This document shows, one piece after another, positions 8,423 through 16,848 of a stretch of DNA of 64,000 nucleotides (position 1 is its first letter; every line of letters starts with the position of its first letter). A program made the translations under genes and the position numbers. The stretch comes from Sphingopyxis sp. DBS4. Lineage in GTDB: Bacteria > Pseudomonadota > Alphaproteobacteria > Sphingomonadales > Sphingomonadaceae. The notes under the pieces are model-generated. The model worked only from the letters and a program-made list of their open reading frames with translations, did no database searches and was not told the DNA's origin. The stretch is from the NCBI RefSeq assembly GCF_024628865.1, contig NZ_CP102384.1:3359001-3423000 (forward strand), in the 5' to 3' direction.

Positions 8423-10774
8423 GTGAAGAGCCTGTTGACCGACCATATCGATGCCGACGATGCGTCCGTGCGAACCCTCTTGGGGCTGGGGCCGCGGCGC
8501 CAGGACATCGGAAACCTCCGCCAGCTTCAGCTCGCGCCGCTTCACGGCAAGGGCAAGATGCGCCTGTGGGTCGGGATCGTCATGGTACTGCTTGCGGCCT
8601 TCAGCATGGTGCCGCAGGTCCGCTGGGGGATCGCGGCAGGCTGGCTGACCTGCGCGCTGATCTTCTGCCTCTGGTCCTATCGCGTCTTCGTCACGCGGCC
8701 GCTGGGCGAGGCGCGCGCGACGAGCGCCGGCGAATTCGCGCTGTGCAACCGCCATGCCTTCTATGCCGCGCTGCTCTGGATCGTGCCCTTCTGGCTGCAG
8801 GGACCGGTGCCCGACGCCGGCCACGCGCTCGCCATGTGGGCGATCACGCTGCTGATGATGCTGACGCTGGCGATGATCGCGCACAGCCTGCCGTCGGTGT
8901 GCATTCTCTATATCGCGCCGGTCAGCCTGTCGGCGGCGCTTGCGCTTGCGCTGGCCGGGGCGCCGCAGCTCGCGGCGGGGGCGATCGCCGCCGGGCTGCT
9001 GCTCTCCGGCTTCTGCGTGCGCTTTGCACAGAATCACGTCCGCTTTCGCCGCGCCGAGGAGACGCTGCACGAAAAGACCGAAACGGTCAGCCTGCTGCTG
9101 CGCGAATTCGAGGAAACCTCGGCCGACTGGCTGTGGCAGACCGACAATGCCCGCCGCCTGGTTCATGTCTCGCCGCGCCTCGCCTTTGCGCTCGGCGGAA
9201 CCGCCGAGGCGCTCGAAGGCGTGCCGCTGCTCCAGGCGCTGTCGGGCGATGCGTGGGAGAGCGGCCAGTTCCCCAAGAACCTTCACACCATGGCCGAGCG
9301 GATGAAGCGGCGCGAGAGCTTCTCGAACCTGATCGTTCCGGTGACGATCGGCGGCAAGCCGCGCTGGTGGGAATTGTCGGCGTCGCCGCGCCTCGACGAA
9401 ACGGGCAAGTTCCTCGGCTTTCGCGGCGTCGGGTCGGACGTCACCGAACAGCATGCGACCGCCGAGCAGATCGCGCGGATGGCGCGCTTCGACAATCTGA
9501 CCGGCCTTCCCAACCGCCTCAGCCTGCACGAGGATCTGGCGCGCGCGCTGAATCAGGCGATGGAAGCGAAATCGCGCTGCGCGATGCTGATGATCGACCT
9601 CGACCGCTTCAAGGCGGTCAATGATACGCTCGGCCATCCGACCGGCGACAAATTGCTCGCGCAGGTCGCCGCGCGCCTGAAAGGGCTGATGGAACGCGGC
9701 ATGACCTGCGGTCGCCTCGGCGGCGACGAGTTCGCGGTGGTGCTCCACAACGTCCCCTCGGCGAACGACGCCGAGGATCTTGCAAAGCGCATCATCGCCG
9801 CGATCAGCCGGCCCTATGTGGTCGACAATCACCAGCTCTTCGTCGGCGCCAGCATCGGCTATGCGATCGGCCCGCAGGACGGTTCGACGGTCGAGACGCT
9901 GACCCGCAACGCCGACCTCGCACTCTACAAGTCGAAGGACAAGGGCGGCAACGTCGTCGCCGCCTATGTCGCTTCGCTCCACGCGCAAGCCGAGGAACGG
10001 CGCGTGATGGAACAGGAACTGCGCGGCGCGCTCGATCGCGGCGAGTTCGAGCTTTACTACCAGCCGGTGGTCACCGCCGTCGACGGCACGCTCAACGGCT
10101 TCGAGGCGCTGATCCGCTGGAACAACCAAAAGCTCGGCAATGTTTCGCCCGGCCGCTTCATCCCGCTCGCCGAAGACAGCCGTCTGATTTCGCCGATCGG
10201 CGAATGGGTGCTGCGCACCGCGTGCCACGAGGCGATGAAATGGCCGTCCAACCTCAAGGTCGCGATCAACGTCTCGGCCGAACAGCTCACTGATCCGTCC
10301 TTCGCCTCGGTCGTCGTCTCGGCGCTCGCACAGAGCGGGCTGCCGCCGCAGCGGCTCGAGATCGAGGTCACCGAAAGCGTCTTCCTGCGCGACGGCGGCG
10401 GCGCGGCGCAATTGCTCGACCAGCTTATCGGCCTTGGCATCCGCCTGTCGCTCGACGATTTCGGCACCGGCTATTCGTCGCTCGGCTATCTGCGCAAGAC
10501 GCAGTTCTCGACGATCAAGGTCGACCGCAGCTTCGTCGTCGGCGCGGCGAAGGGCAGCATCGAATCGATCGCGATCATCCGCGCCGTCGTCGCGCTCGCC
10601 GACAGCCTCGGCATGTCGACGACGGCGGAAGGGGCCGAGACCGAGATCGAGGTCGATACGATCCGCACCCTCGGTTGCAGCAATATCCAAGGCTATTATT
10701 ACGGCCGCCCGATGCCCGCGACCGACGTGCTGATGCTCTTCCGCCGCCCCGAAACGGCGACTGCGGCGGCGTGA
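8423..10774 (+). CDS. Bifunctional GGDEF/EAL cyclic-di-GMP protein
   Basis: 783 residues from a GTG. Order: short cytoplasmic N-terminus, about six membrane helices (about 48-200), a PAS-like domain (about 225-340, ending in FRGVGSDVTEQH), GGDEF (GRLGGDEFAVVL intact, DNLTGLPNR) and EAL. EAL landmarks are GFEALIRW, INVSAEQL, EVTESVF, LDDFGTGYSSLGYL and IKVDRSF, so phosphodiesterase activity is plausible. The positions where an RxxD inhibitory site would sit read ERGM, so product inhibition is probably missing. It may make or break cyclic-di-GMP depending on a membrane or PAS signal. It has no partner gene nearby. Confidence 0.93.
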   Translation: MKSLLTDHIDADDASVRTLLGLGPRRQDIGNLRQLQLAPLHGKGKMRLWVGIVMVLLAAFSMVPQVRWGIAAGWLTCALIFCLWSYRVFVTRPLGEARATSAGEFALCNRHAFYAALLWIVPFWLQGPVPDAGHALAMWAITLLMMLTLAMIAHSLPSVCILYIAPVSLSAALALALAGAPQLAAGAIAAGLLLSGFCVRFAQNHVRFRRAEETLHEKTETVSLLLREFEETSADWLWQTDNARRLVHVSPRLAFALGGTAEALEGVPLLQALSGDAWESGQFPKNLHTMAERMKRRESFSNLIVPVTIGGKPRWWELSASPRLDETGKFLGFRGVGSDVTEQHATAEQIARMARFDNLTGLPNRLSLHEDLARALNQAMEAKSRCAMLMIDLDRFKAVNDTLGHPTGDKLLAQVAARLKGLMERGMTCGRLGGDEFAVVLHNVPSANDAEDLAKRIIAAISRPYVVDNHQLFVGASIGYAIGPQDGSTVETLTRNADLALYKSKDKGGNVVAAYVASLHAQAEERRVMEQELRGALDRGEFELYYQPVVTAVDGTLNGFEALIRWNNQKLGNVSPGRFIPLAEDSRLISPIGEWVLRTACHEAMKWPSNLKVAINVSAEQLTDPSFASVVVSALAQSGLPPQRLEIEVTESVFLRDGGGAAQLLDQLIGLGIRLSLDDFGTGYSSLGYLRKTQFSTIKVDRSFVVGAAKGSIESIAIIRAVVALADSLGMSTTAEGAETEIEVDTIRTLGCSNIQGYYYGRPMPATDVLMLFRRPETATAAA

Positions 10775-10787
10775 CCAGCCTTCCATC

Positions 10788-10866
10788 CGTCATCCCGGCG
10801 AAGGCCGGGATCTCGCCGGTGCAGCATTACCGATAGGGTGAGATCCCGGCCTTCGCCGGGATGACG
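10788..10866. repeat. Palindromic intergenic repeat (gtcatcccggcgaagg type), copy 1
   Basis: Perfect 27-base inverted arms, 10788-10814 and 10840-10866, with a 25-base spacer. A second copy with the same arms and almost the same spacer lies at 58272-58349. The remaining 200 bases before the CHAP gene hold no evident gene. Confidence 0.9.
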
Positions 10867-11064
10867 ATTCCAAGGGGAAATCAACGCAGGGCGATCCGTC
10901 AAACGACGACCCGAACCTTCCGAGCGACGAATGGAACGTCTTAACAAAAGGTTCCCCCGCTCATCGCATGGAGGGCGCGATTCACCGCTTGATTGTTGGT
11001 GACGCGCAGCGGCTGCGGCAAAGACCCTGCAACGCTTGAAGACAAGCCAAAGGGGTCGCTTTTC

Positions 11065-11625
11065 ATGCTCAACCGCCGCTTTCTGGGTGCCTTCGCCCTG
11101 TGCGCCTCGCTGCTCGCCAGCGTCCCGGCCAGCGCGCTCCAGTGCGTTCCCTTTGCCCGCGCCGAATCGGGCGTCGAAATCCGCGGCAATGCCAAGACCT
11201 GGTGGTCGCAGGCGGCGGGCGAATATGACCGCGGCCAGGAACCCCGCAAGGGCGCCGTCATGGCGTTCGCGGGCACCCGCGGCATGCCGCTCGGCCATGT
11301 CGCAGTGGTCAAGAAGATCGTCAGCGACCGCGAAATCCTCATCGACCATGCGAACTGGTCGCCGATCAACGGCCGCCGCGGCCAGATCGAGCGCAACGTC
11401 CGCGTCGTCGACGTCAGCGACAAGGGCGACTGGAGCCTGGTCCGCGTCTGGTACGCGCCGATCGGCGATCTTGGTCTGCGCGCCAATCCGGTGCAAGGTT
11501 TCATCTACGCCGACGGCGACGCCAAGGCCGGCGGCAGCCACAAGGCGTTCGAGGAACCCGTGTGGGCGCAGAACGACTGGAAGCCCGGCAACGGCCTCGA
11601 CCTCGTCGCCGCCTCGCTGCGCTGA
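11065..11625 (+). CDS. Secreted CHAP-domain amidase/peptidase
   Basis: 186 residues from ATG 11065, which has AAGGGG upstream. A signal peptide ends at VPASA, followed directly by the CHAP domain. The catalytic Cys lies in ALQCVPFARAESG, the His in LGHVAVVKKI, and an acidic or Asn third residue probably in IDHANW. CHAP enzymes cut peptidoglycan peptides or related amide bonds, so a periplasmic cell-wall role is inferred. It has no operon partner. Confidence 0.9.
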   Translation: MLNRRFLGAFALCASLLASVPASALQCVPFARAESGVEIRGNAKTWWSQAAGEYDRGQEPRKGAVMAFAGTRGMPLGHVAVVKKIVSDREILIDHANWSPINGRRGQIERNVRVVDVSDKGDWSLVRVWYAPIGDLGLRANPVQGFIYADGDAKAGGSHKAFEEPVWAQNDWKPGNGLDLVAASLR

Positions 11626-11732
11626 TCCAGACCCAAGATTGATAAAGCTGATCCCCTCCCGCAGGCGGGAAGGGCAGCGAGACTTGGGCGCTTGCACCTT
11701 AGAATGTGATCGGCCTTGAATAAAACACAAGC

Positions 11733-11818
11733 GTGTCCCCGCGAAGGCGGGGACCCATCTCCGGACGGTTCGGGATAGCACCGACCGGATATGGGCTCCC
11801 GCCTTCGCGGGAGCACAC
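11733..11818. repeat. Palindromic intergenic repeat (ccccgcgaaggcgggg type), copy 1
   Basis: Two outer arms, each itself a small hairpin (gtccccgcgaaggcggggac and gctcccgccttcgcgggagc), face each other across about 35 bases. A second copy with the same arms lies at 16021-16104. A further short palindrome (cctcccgcaggcgggaagg) lies at about 11654-11673. Confidence 0.85.
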
Positions 11819-11896
11819 AGCCTTTTCAATCAAAGATGATCACGCCCTGGTTGCAGCGGGTAGCCATGGCAGCGTCGCCGTCCACTCGGCATCGGG

Positions 11897-12163
11897 TCAG
11901 TCTTCCGACGCCTCGTCGCCCTCGGCCGCATCCTCGAACCAGGCCTCGACCTCGCCCGACAGCTTGATCGTCATCGGCTGGCCGAACCGATCCTTCGACT
12001 TGCCCGCGGCGACGCGGATCCAGCCTTCCGAGATCGAATATTCCTCGACGTCGGTGCGCTCCTTGCCCTTGAAGCGGATGCCGATGCCGCGCTGCAGCAC
12101 CTCCATGTCGAAATGGGGCGAGCGCGGGTTCGTCGACAAATGGTCGGGCGGCGTATCGGTCAT
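11897..12163 (-). CDS. DUF3297 family protein
   Basis: 88 residues. Nearly the whole chain is family signature: RGIGIRFKGKERTDVEEYSISEGWIRVAAG and TIKLSGEVEAWFED. It is a small soluble protein of unknown function, common in proteobacteria and frequent in sphingomonads. It lies 50 bases downstream of the hemerythrin gene on the same strand. Confidence 0.9.
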   Translation of the reverse strand: MTDTPPDHLSTNPRSPHFDMEVLQRGIGIRFKGKERTDVEEYSISEGWIRVAAGKSKDRFGQPMTIKLSGEVEAWFEDAAEGDEASED

Positions 12164-12213
12164 CTTCTATCTCCGGTTCTGGCCGTCGCCGCTAGGCGAG
12201 ACGCCGCGCCAAA

Positions 12214-12726
12214 TCAAGCGCCGGCGAACCCTGTGTCCGCCGACTCGACGGGCGCGCGCGGCCAGGCGGGCCTGCGCGCTCGGCCCGCAAAGCTCGACTC
12301 CGCCGCCGCGAGCCGCTCGGCGGCCGGATAGAGGTCTCGATCCTCGCGTTCGATCCGCATCGCCAGTGCGCTCAGCATGTCGGTCGTTTCGGCGCAAAAA
12401 TCGGACCATCGGGCTTCGATGCCCTCCGCCGTCCAGCGCGCGTCATAGGCCGCGAAGTCGGCCGCGAGATGCCCCATCTCGTGCACGAACGTCTCCGCCA
12501 GCGCAATCAGGTCGGGATCGCCCTTGGCCTGCAGACGCGGATAGAGCGCCCAATCCTCGCATTTGAGATGACGGATCAGCGTATCGCGCAACATGCCACG
12601 CACCGCCGCGAGTTCGGTGGCGCGCGGCGGATGCGGCGCTGCGACAAGCTTCGTCAGGAAACGCGACAGCGTGACGAGCGCGGCATGTTCGGCGCGCAAC
12701 CGCGCGATCTCGCTCGTCCTGGACAT
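12214..12726 (-). CDS. Hemerythrin HHE-domain protein
   Basis: 170 residues from ATG 12726. A four-helix bundle is suggested by spaced metal ligands: H in RAEHAALV, H and E in IRHLKCEDWALYPRL, H in FVHEMGHL, and the closing EREDRDLYPAAE. Such domains bind a di-iron centre and sense or carry oxygen, NO or iron. The last 25 residues are unrelated and low-complexity. Confidence 0.85.
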   Translation of the reverse strand: MSRTSEIARLRAEHAALVTLSRFLTKLVAAPHPPRATELAAVRGMLRDTLIRHLKCEDWALYPRLQAKGDPDLIALAETFVHEMGHLAADFAAYDARWTAEGIEARWSDFCAETTDMLSALAMRIEREDRDLYPAAERLAAAESSFAGRARRPAWPRAPVESADTGFAGA

Positions 12727-12889
12727 GGCAACCCCCGAAAACACCAGAGGCCCCTGTTCTCCCCACCTAGGCGAGCCGCGTGAAAAGAGCGTTAACCACC
12801 ACGTCCCAAGCCGGCATCGCCCGCGCGATGCGGCGCGTTCGGACGAGCCCGCTGGCGGCTCCCGCCAAATTCGCCTAATCCCTCGATCG

Positions 12890-13504
12890 ATGGAAACGAA
12901 GCGCCGCGGCACGATCCGGACCAATGATCCCGAGGGGATGCGCGCGCGCATCCTCGACGCCGCCGCGGACCTGTTTCAGGCGCGCGGCTATCACGACACG
13001 TCGGTACAGGACGTAAAGCGGCGTGCGGGGGTGTCGAGCGGCGCCTTCCACCATCATTTCGAATCGAAGAAGGCGCTGGGCCTGGCGGTCGTGCGCGAAC
13101 GGGTCGCGGATGCGCTGCAGGCCGCCTGGCTCGCCCCGCTGATCGCCGCGCCGACCGTGGCCGAGGGGGTGCGCGCCGCGATGGCGGCGATCGGCAGCGA
13201 ACTCGGCGATCAGGGCTTCGTGCGCGGCTGCCCGGTCAACAATCTCGCGGTCGAGCTTGCCTTTTCGGATTCGGATTTCCGCGCCGCACTCCAGCATATC
13301 TTCGCCGACTGGCAGGCACGCATCGCCGAACGCATCGCCGCCGAACCCACGCCGCCGGCCTTTGCCGGGGTCTCCGCCACCGACCTCGCGGGCTTTATCG
13401 TCGCCGCCTATTCGGGCGCGATGACGATGGCGAAGGCCGAACAATCCCCCGCCCCGCTCGATTCGGCGGTCGCGATCCTGATGCGCTTGCTGGCCCGGCC
13501 CTAA
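12890..13504 (+). CDS. TetR/AcrR-family repressor
   Basis: 204 residues from ATG 12890. The N-terminal TetR helix-turn-helix is clear (about 18-65): RARILDAAADLFQARGYHDTSVQDVKRRAGVSSGAFHHHFESK. The C-terminal ligand domain carries GCPVNNLAVEL and WQARIAERI, resembling the TetR_C_16/LmrA-YxaF-like group. The neighbouring DUF1579 and NIPSNAP genes converge on it, so what it regulates is not shown by the layout. Confidence 0.9.
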   Translation: METKRRGTIRTNDPEGMRARILDAAADLFQARGYHDTSVQDVKRRAGVSSGAFHHHFESKKALGLAVVRERVADALQAAWLAPLIAAPTVAEGVRAAMAAIGSELGDQGFVRGCPVNNLAVELAFSDSDFRAALQHIFADWQARIAERIAAEPTPPAFAGVSATDLAGFIVAAYSGAMTMAKAEQSPAPLDSAVAILMRLLARP

Positions 13505-13522
13505 ACATACAATCCGGGACGC

Positions 13523-13993
13523 TCAGGCGCGGGAGAACTCCATGATCCAGTTAACTTCCCAGGTAGCGCCGTTGTCGGCCGAAAAGGCCTGTTCCCAGCG
13601 TGCCCCGGAATCGGTGATCTCCGACCAGATGAAGCGAATGTCGATCGGCCTCCCGGCATGTTCGTCCTTGCCGAAGAAGGTGCCGACGCCGCTCACGAAG
13701 CGCCCCTGAAGCGGCGGCGCGAGCCCCGGAAAGCGCGAATCGAGCCACCAGATCGACCAGAGGCCGGTCACGGGATCGGTGCGCCGCACCGTCGCGGCGG
13801 CATAGGCGCCGTTCGGGTCTTCCAGCCAATGATCGTCGACATTGCCCGCGCCGCCGATCAACTCCCAGCCGCGGCAGGTGCCATCGAATTCGAACCAGTC
13901 GGTGTTCCCCGCCAGCCGCTCGCTGAGCTTGCGGTGCCGCACGCGCCAGTCGCCGGTCTGGAAAGCGAAGTCATGGCGTCCGTCGTGCATCAT
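13523..13993 (-). CDS. DUF1579-like protein
   Basis: 156 residues. The opening HDFAFQTGDWRVRHRKL, the middle TGLWSIWWLDSR and the end IMEFSRA match a lipocalin-like small-molecule fold often listed under DUF1579 or related. Function unknown. It lies 11 bases downstream of the NIPSNAP gene on the same strand and is presumably cotranscribed with it. Confidence 0.75.
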   Translation of the reverse strand: MMHDGRHDFAFQTGDWRVRHRKLSERLAGNTDWFEFDGTCRGWELIGGAGNVDDHWLEDPNGAYAAATVRRTDPVTGLWSIWWLDSRFPGLAPPLQGRFVSGVGTFFGKDEHAGRPIDIRFIWSEITDSGARWEQAFSADNGATWEVNWIMEFSRA

Positions 13994-14004
13994 CCTCTCC
14001 TTTC

Positions 14005-14808
14005 TCAGCGCAGCGCCGATCGCGGCGTCGGGTCGAGCCGCAGCGTCTGCGGCGGGCGCTCCTCGGCATCGTGCAGAGTGGCCGCGACCCTGCTTTGCCA
14101 GCGCGCGCTCCGGCGCGCCCCTGCCAGCGCCGCGGCGATCGCGTCGTGGCTGTCGCCGCGCACGAACCAGACAAGCAGCTTGCGGTCGTCGCGAACGGGA
14201 AGCTGCGGGAAATTATTGGGCTCGCCGAGCGGCACATAGGCGGCGATGACGTCCACCCCCGCCGCTTCGAGCGCCGGCTTCATCTCGTCTGCAAAGAAAG
14301 CAGCGAAACCCGCGTCGGGAGTCTTCCACAGATATTCGATGATCACCTGCACCGTCCCACCCGCCGCATCGGGCTCGCGCGCCTTCGCCGGAGCGAAGCC
14401 CAGCCCCGGCGCCGCGGGTGTCAGCAGCAGCACATTGTCATTGTCGTCGAGCATCGGATTGGCGGCGGCGCGGTTCGCCTGCCACACGGGTCCGAAGTAA
14501 AAGGCCTTCAGCCCCCGCTCGCGCGCCGCCATGTCGCGAAAACCCCGAATCCAGGTGAAGCGCGCCGCGTCGTCGTGATCGCGATACTGGCCGACGATCC
14601 GCATCCCGAGCGCTTCCTGGCTCTCGACGAACTTCGCGTCGAACAGCGCCACGAAATCATCGCGCACGTCCCGGACCAGCTTATATTGGCGAAGCTCGAC
14701 GATCCGGGCGTCGGTGGCCTCCGCCGTCTGCCCGCGCGCGGTTCCGGCCGCCGCGCCGATCATCGCCATCCCCGCCATTACCATCGCCCCAGCCCGTTTT
14801 CCGATCAT
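14005..14808 (-). CDS. NIPSNAP family protein with signal peptide
   Basis: 267 residues. After a signal-like N-terminus (AGMAMIGAAAGTARGQ) comes a NIPSNAP domain: RIVELRQYKLV, DDFVALFDAKFVESQEALGMRIVGQYRD, FTWIRGFRDMAARERGLKAFYFGPVW. A second half-repeat (VIIEYLWKTPDAGFAAFF) has the same ferredoxin-like alpha/beta pattern. Dimeric alpha-beta barrel proteins of this type often bind small hydrophobic or aromatic compounds; the substrate is unknown. Confidence 0.85.
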   Translation of the reverse strand: MIGKRAGAMVMAGMAMIGAAAGTARGQTAEATDARIVELRQYKLVRDVRDDFVALFDAKFVESQEALGMRIVGQYRDHDDAARFTWIRGFRDMAARERGLKAFYFGPVWQANRAAANPMLDDNDNVLLLTPAAPGLGFAPAKAREPDAAGGTVQVIIEYLWKTPDAGFAAFFADEMKPALEAAGVDVIAAYVPLGEPNNFPQLPVRDDRKLLVWFVRGDSHDAIAAALAGARRSARWQSRVAATLHDAEERPPQTLRLDPTPRSALR

Positions 14809-14939
14809 CGCATACCTCTATCGGCCATACAGACGGGTCGACCTGTTTTGTCAAGCATGATGAAACAGCGCTCCGCGAACGCGAAACTCGATGGTCTGAG
14901 ATAGAAGGACGCCCCCGCGAAACCGGCCGCGAGCCCGGA

Positions 14940-15515
14940 TCAGCGATGCCTGGCCTTCCACGCGCGAACCGCCGCCATCGTCTTTTCGATATGCGCCTGC
15001 GGATTGCGATCGGTATAGGCGAGCAGGATGGTGCCGTCCGGCGCGATGACGAACGAGGTTCGGTTGGAGATCATCGTCTGCCCCGGCCCCGGCATGGCGG
15101 TGTCATATCTCGCCGCGATCTTGGCGCCCGGATCGGCCGCGACGGCGAATTTGTCGCGGCATTCCGACCGGGAAAACTCCGCGACGCGATCGATGTTGCC
15201 GGCGGTGACGCCGACGACGCGCGCGCCGAGCCGGTTGAAGTCGTCGCTCGCTTCGGCGAAGAGATGGGCCTCCACCGTGCAGCCGGGCGTGAAAGCAGCG
15301 GGGAAGAAATAGAGCACGACCGGCCCTTTCCGCAGCGCCTGCTTCAAGGACAGGCTGAAAGGCTTGCCGCCCAACGCGGCGTTCAGCGTGAAGTCGGGCG
15401 CCTTCGCGCCTTGCTGAAGGGCCGCGATGCCCTGTGCCGGAAGGACGGCCAGCGCCAGACCAAGGCCGAGCGACGCCACCATCCCGAATTGAGCGATCTT
15501 CTTCCGGATTTTCAT
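14940..15515 (-). CDS. Exported thiol peroxidase (AhpC/TSA, PrxQ-like)
   Basis: 191 residues from ATG 15515, with GGAGA upstream. A signal peptide (to about IAA) precedes a peroxiredoxin fold: APDFTLNAALGGKPFSL, then the peroxidatic Cys in FFPAAFTPGCTVEAHLF, typical of the BCP/PrxQ group. The usual second Cys five residues later is His-Leu here; another Cys lies in SRSECRDKF and might resolve. A periplasmic hydroperoxide-reducing role is inferred. Confidence 0.88.
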   Translation of the reverse strand: MKIRKKIAQFGMVASLGLGLALAVLPAQGIAALQQGAKAPDFTLNAALGGKPFSLSLKQALRKGPVVLYFFPAAFTPGCTVEAHLFAEASDDFNRLGARVVGVTAGNIDRVAEFSRSECRDKFAVAADPGAKIAARYDTAMPGPGQTMISNRTSFVIAPDGTILLAYTDRNPQAHIEKTMAAVRAWKARHR

Positions 15516-15655
15516 CGGCGGTTCTCCAACGCGAACGGGGCCAGCGCATCCGGTCCGGTTCACACGCGATTACCATGCTGTCGAGACGCATGCAAAAGCG
15601 ATGCGATCGGCGGCGCCCTCTTGCCGCCTTCAGGTCGGCGATGCATCATCGCGGC

Positions 15656-15994
15656 ATGACCAAATATCTCATCTCCTTCCCGAGCGAAGCCATGGTCTTG
15701 ACGGATGAGGAGCTTCCGATCGTGTCCGCCACTGCGCACGCGGTGATCGAGGAAGCGAAGGCCGCCGGCGTCTATGTGTTCGGCGGAGGCATCGACGAGC
15801 AGGTCGCGCCGGTGCGGATCTTTGCCGACGGGTCGGTGTCTCCCGAAACCTATCCGGACAGCCGGCTGAACGGCGGCTTCACGGTGCTGGAATTGCCGAC
15901 GTATGAAGACGCGGTCGCATGGGCGGGCAGGATCGCCGCGGCCTGCCGGTGCGCGCAGGAACTTCGCGCGTTCATGTACGATCCGGCGAGCTAA
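15656..15994 (+). CDS. YCII-related protein
   Basis: 112 residues from ATG 15656 (ATG 15641 is an alternative). The pattern KYLISFPSEAMV, AHAVIEEAKAAGVYVFGGGI, NGGFTVLELPTYEDAVAWAGRIAAA matches the YCII/DGPF fold, a small ferredoxin-like domain often adjacent to sigma factors. Function unknown; it starts divergently from the peroxiredoxin gene. Confidence 0.8.
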   Translation: MTKYLISFPSEAMVLTDEELPIVSATAHAVIEEAKAAGVYVFGGGIDEQVAPVRIFADGSVSPETYPDSRLNGGFTVLELPTYEDAVAWAGRIAAACRCAQELRAFMYDPAS

Positions 15995-16020
15995 GGCGGA
16001 ATCGACTTCGAAACACATAT

Positions 16021-16104
16021 GGGTCCCCGCGAAGGCGGGGATCCATCTCCGGTCGGTTCAAAATCACACTGGCCGGAGATGGGCTCCCGCCTTCGCGGGA
16101 GCAC
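16021..16104. repeat. Palindromic intergenic repeat (ccccgcgaaggcgggg type), copy 2
   Basis: Same design as 11733-11818: hairpin arms gtccccgcgaaggcgggg and gctcccgccttcgcgggagc, with a related spacer containing catctccgg and ccggagatg. It lies between two convergent genes. Confidence 0.85.
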
Positions 16105-16116
16105 GCTTTTTTTGGC

Positions 16117-16671
16117 TTAAAGCCGGTCGCCCGCGTCACGCCAGACCCCCGGCGCCAGATCGCCGAGCTCCCACGGTCCGACCCGCCAGCGGACGAGCCG
16201 CAGCGTCGGATGGCCGACCGCGGCGGTCATGCGGCGGACCTGGCGGTTGCGGCCTTCGGTGATCGTCAGTTCCAGCCAGCAGTCGGGCACGCTCTTGCGG
16301 TACCGCACCGGCGGGTCGCGCGGCCACAAGTCGGGCGGATCGATTCGGCGCGCGGCGGCGGGGCGGGTGGGGCCGTCGTTCAGCACGACGCCGGATCGCA
16401 GCCGATCGAGGCTCTGCGCATTGGGTTCGCCCTCGACCTGCACCAGATAGGTTTTGGGCATTTTGTGCCGCGGCGACGCTATGCGCGCCTGCAACGCCCC
16501 GTCGTCGGTCAGGAGCAGCAAGCCCTCGCTGTCGCGGTCGAGCCGGCCCGCGGGATAGACACCCGGCACGTCGATATAATCCGACAGCGTCGCGCGCGCG
16601 GTTTCGGTGCCGCGGTCGGTAAATTGCGACAGGACGCCATAGGGTTTGTTGAACAGGATCAGCCGGCTCAC
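16117..16671 (-). CDS. rluE: Ribosomal large-subunit pseudouridine synthase, RluE-like
   Basis: 184 residues from GTG 16671 (the frame is open further upstream but unrelated). RsuA-family motifs are complete: LILFNKPYGVLSQF, VYPAGRLDRDSEGLLLLTDDG with the catalytic Asp in GRLDRD, KTYLVQVEGEP, ITEGRNRQVRRM and HPTLRLVRWRVGPW. There is no S4 domain, which fits RluE (isomerisation of 23S rRNA U2457 in E. coli) rather than RluB or RsuA. Confidence 0.88.
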   Translation of the reverse strand: MSRLILFNKPYGVLSQFTDRGTETARATLSDYIDVPGVYPAGRLDRDSEGLLLLTDDGALQARIASPRHKMPKTYLVQVEGEPNAQSLDRLRSGVVLNDGPTRPAAARRIDPPDLWPRDPPVRYRKSVPDCWLELTITEGRNRQVRRMTAAVGHPTLRLVRWRVGPWELGDLAPGVWRDAGDRL

Positions 16672-16711
16672 GGCGCGGTCCTCTTGAGATTGGAAAGCCG
16701 ACCTATCTAAT

Positions 16712-16791
16712 CGTTCGTGTCGAGCGAAGTCGAGACATCCCGCGGTTTGGCACAGCCCCGATGGATGTCTCGACTTCGCTCGACACGAACG
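16712..16791. repeat. Palindromic intergenic repeat (cgttcgtgtcgagc type)
   Basis: Perfect 29-base inverted arms, 16712-16740 and 16763-16791, with a 22-base spacer, between the starts of rluE and the end of typA. It could fold into a very stable hairpin in the typA 3' region. Confidence 0.9.
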
Positions 16792-16848
16792 GGAATAGGG
16801 AGGGTCCAAAGAAAAACCGGCGACCCGATGGAGCCGCCGGTCTGTTTC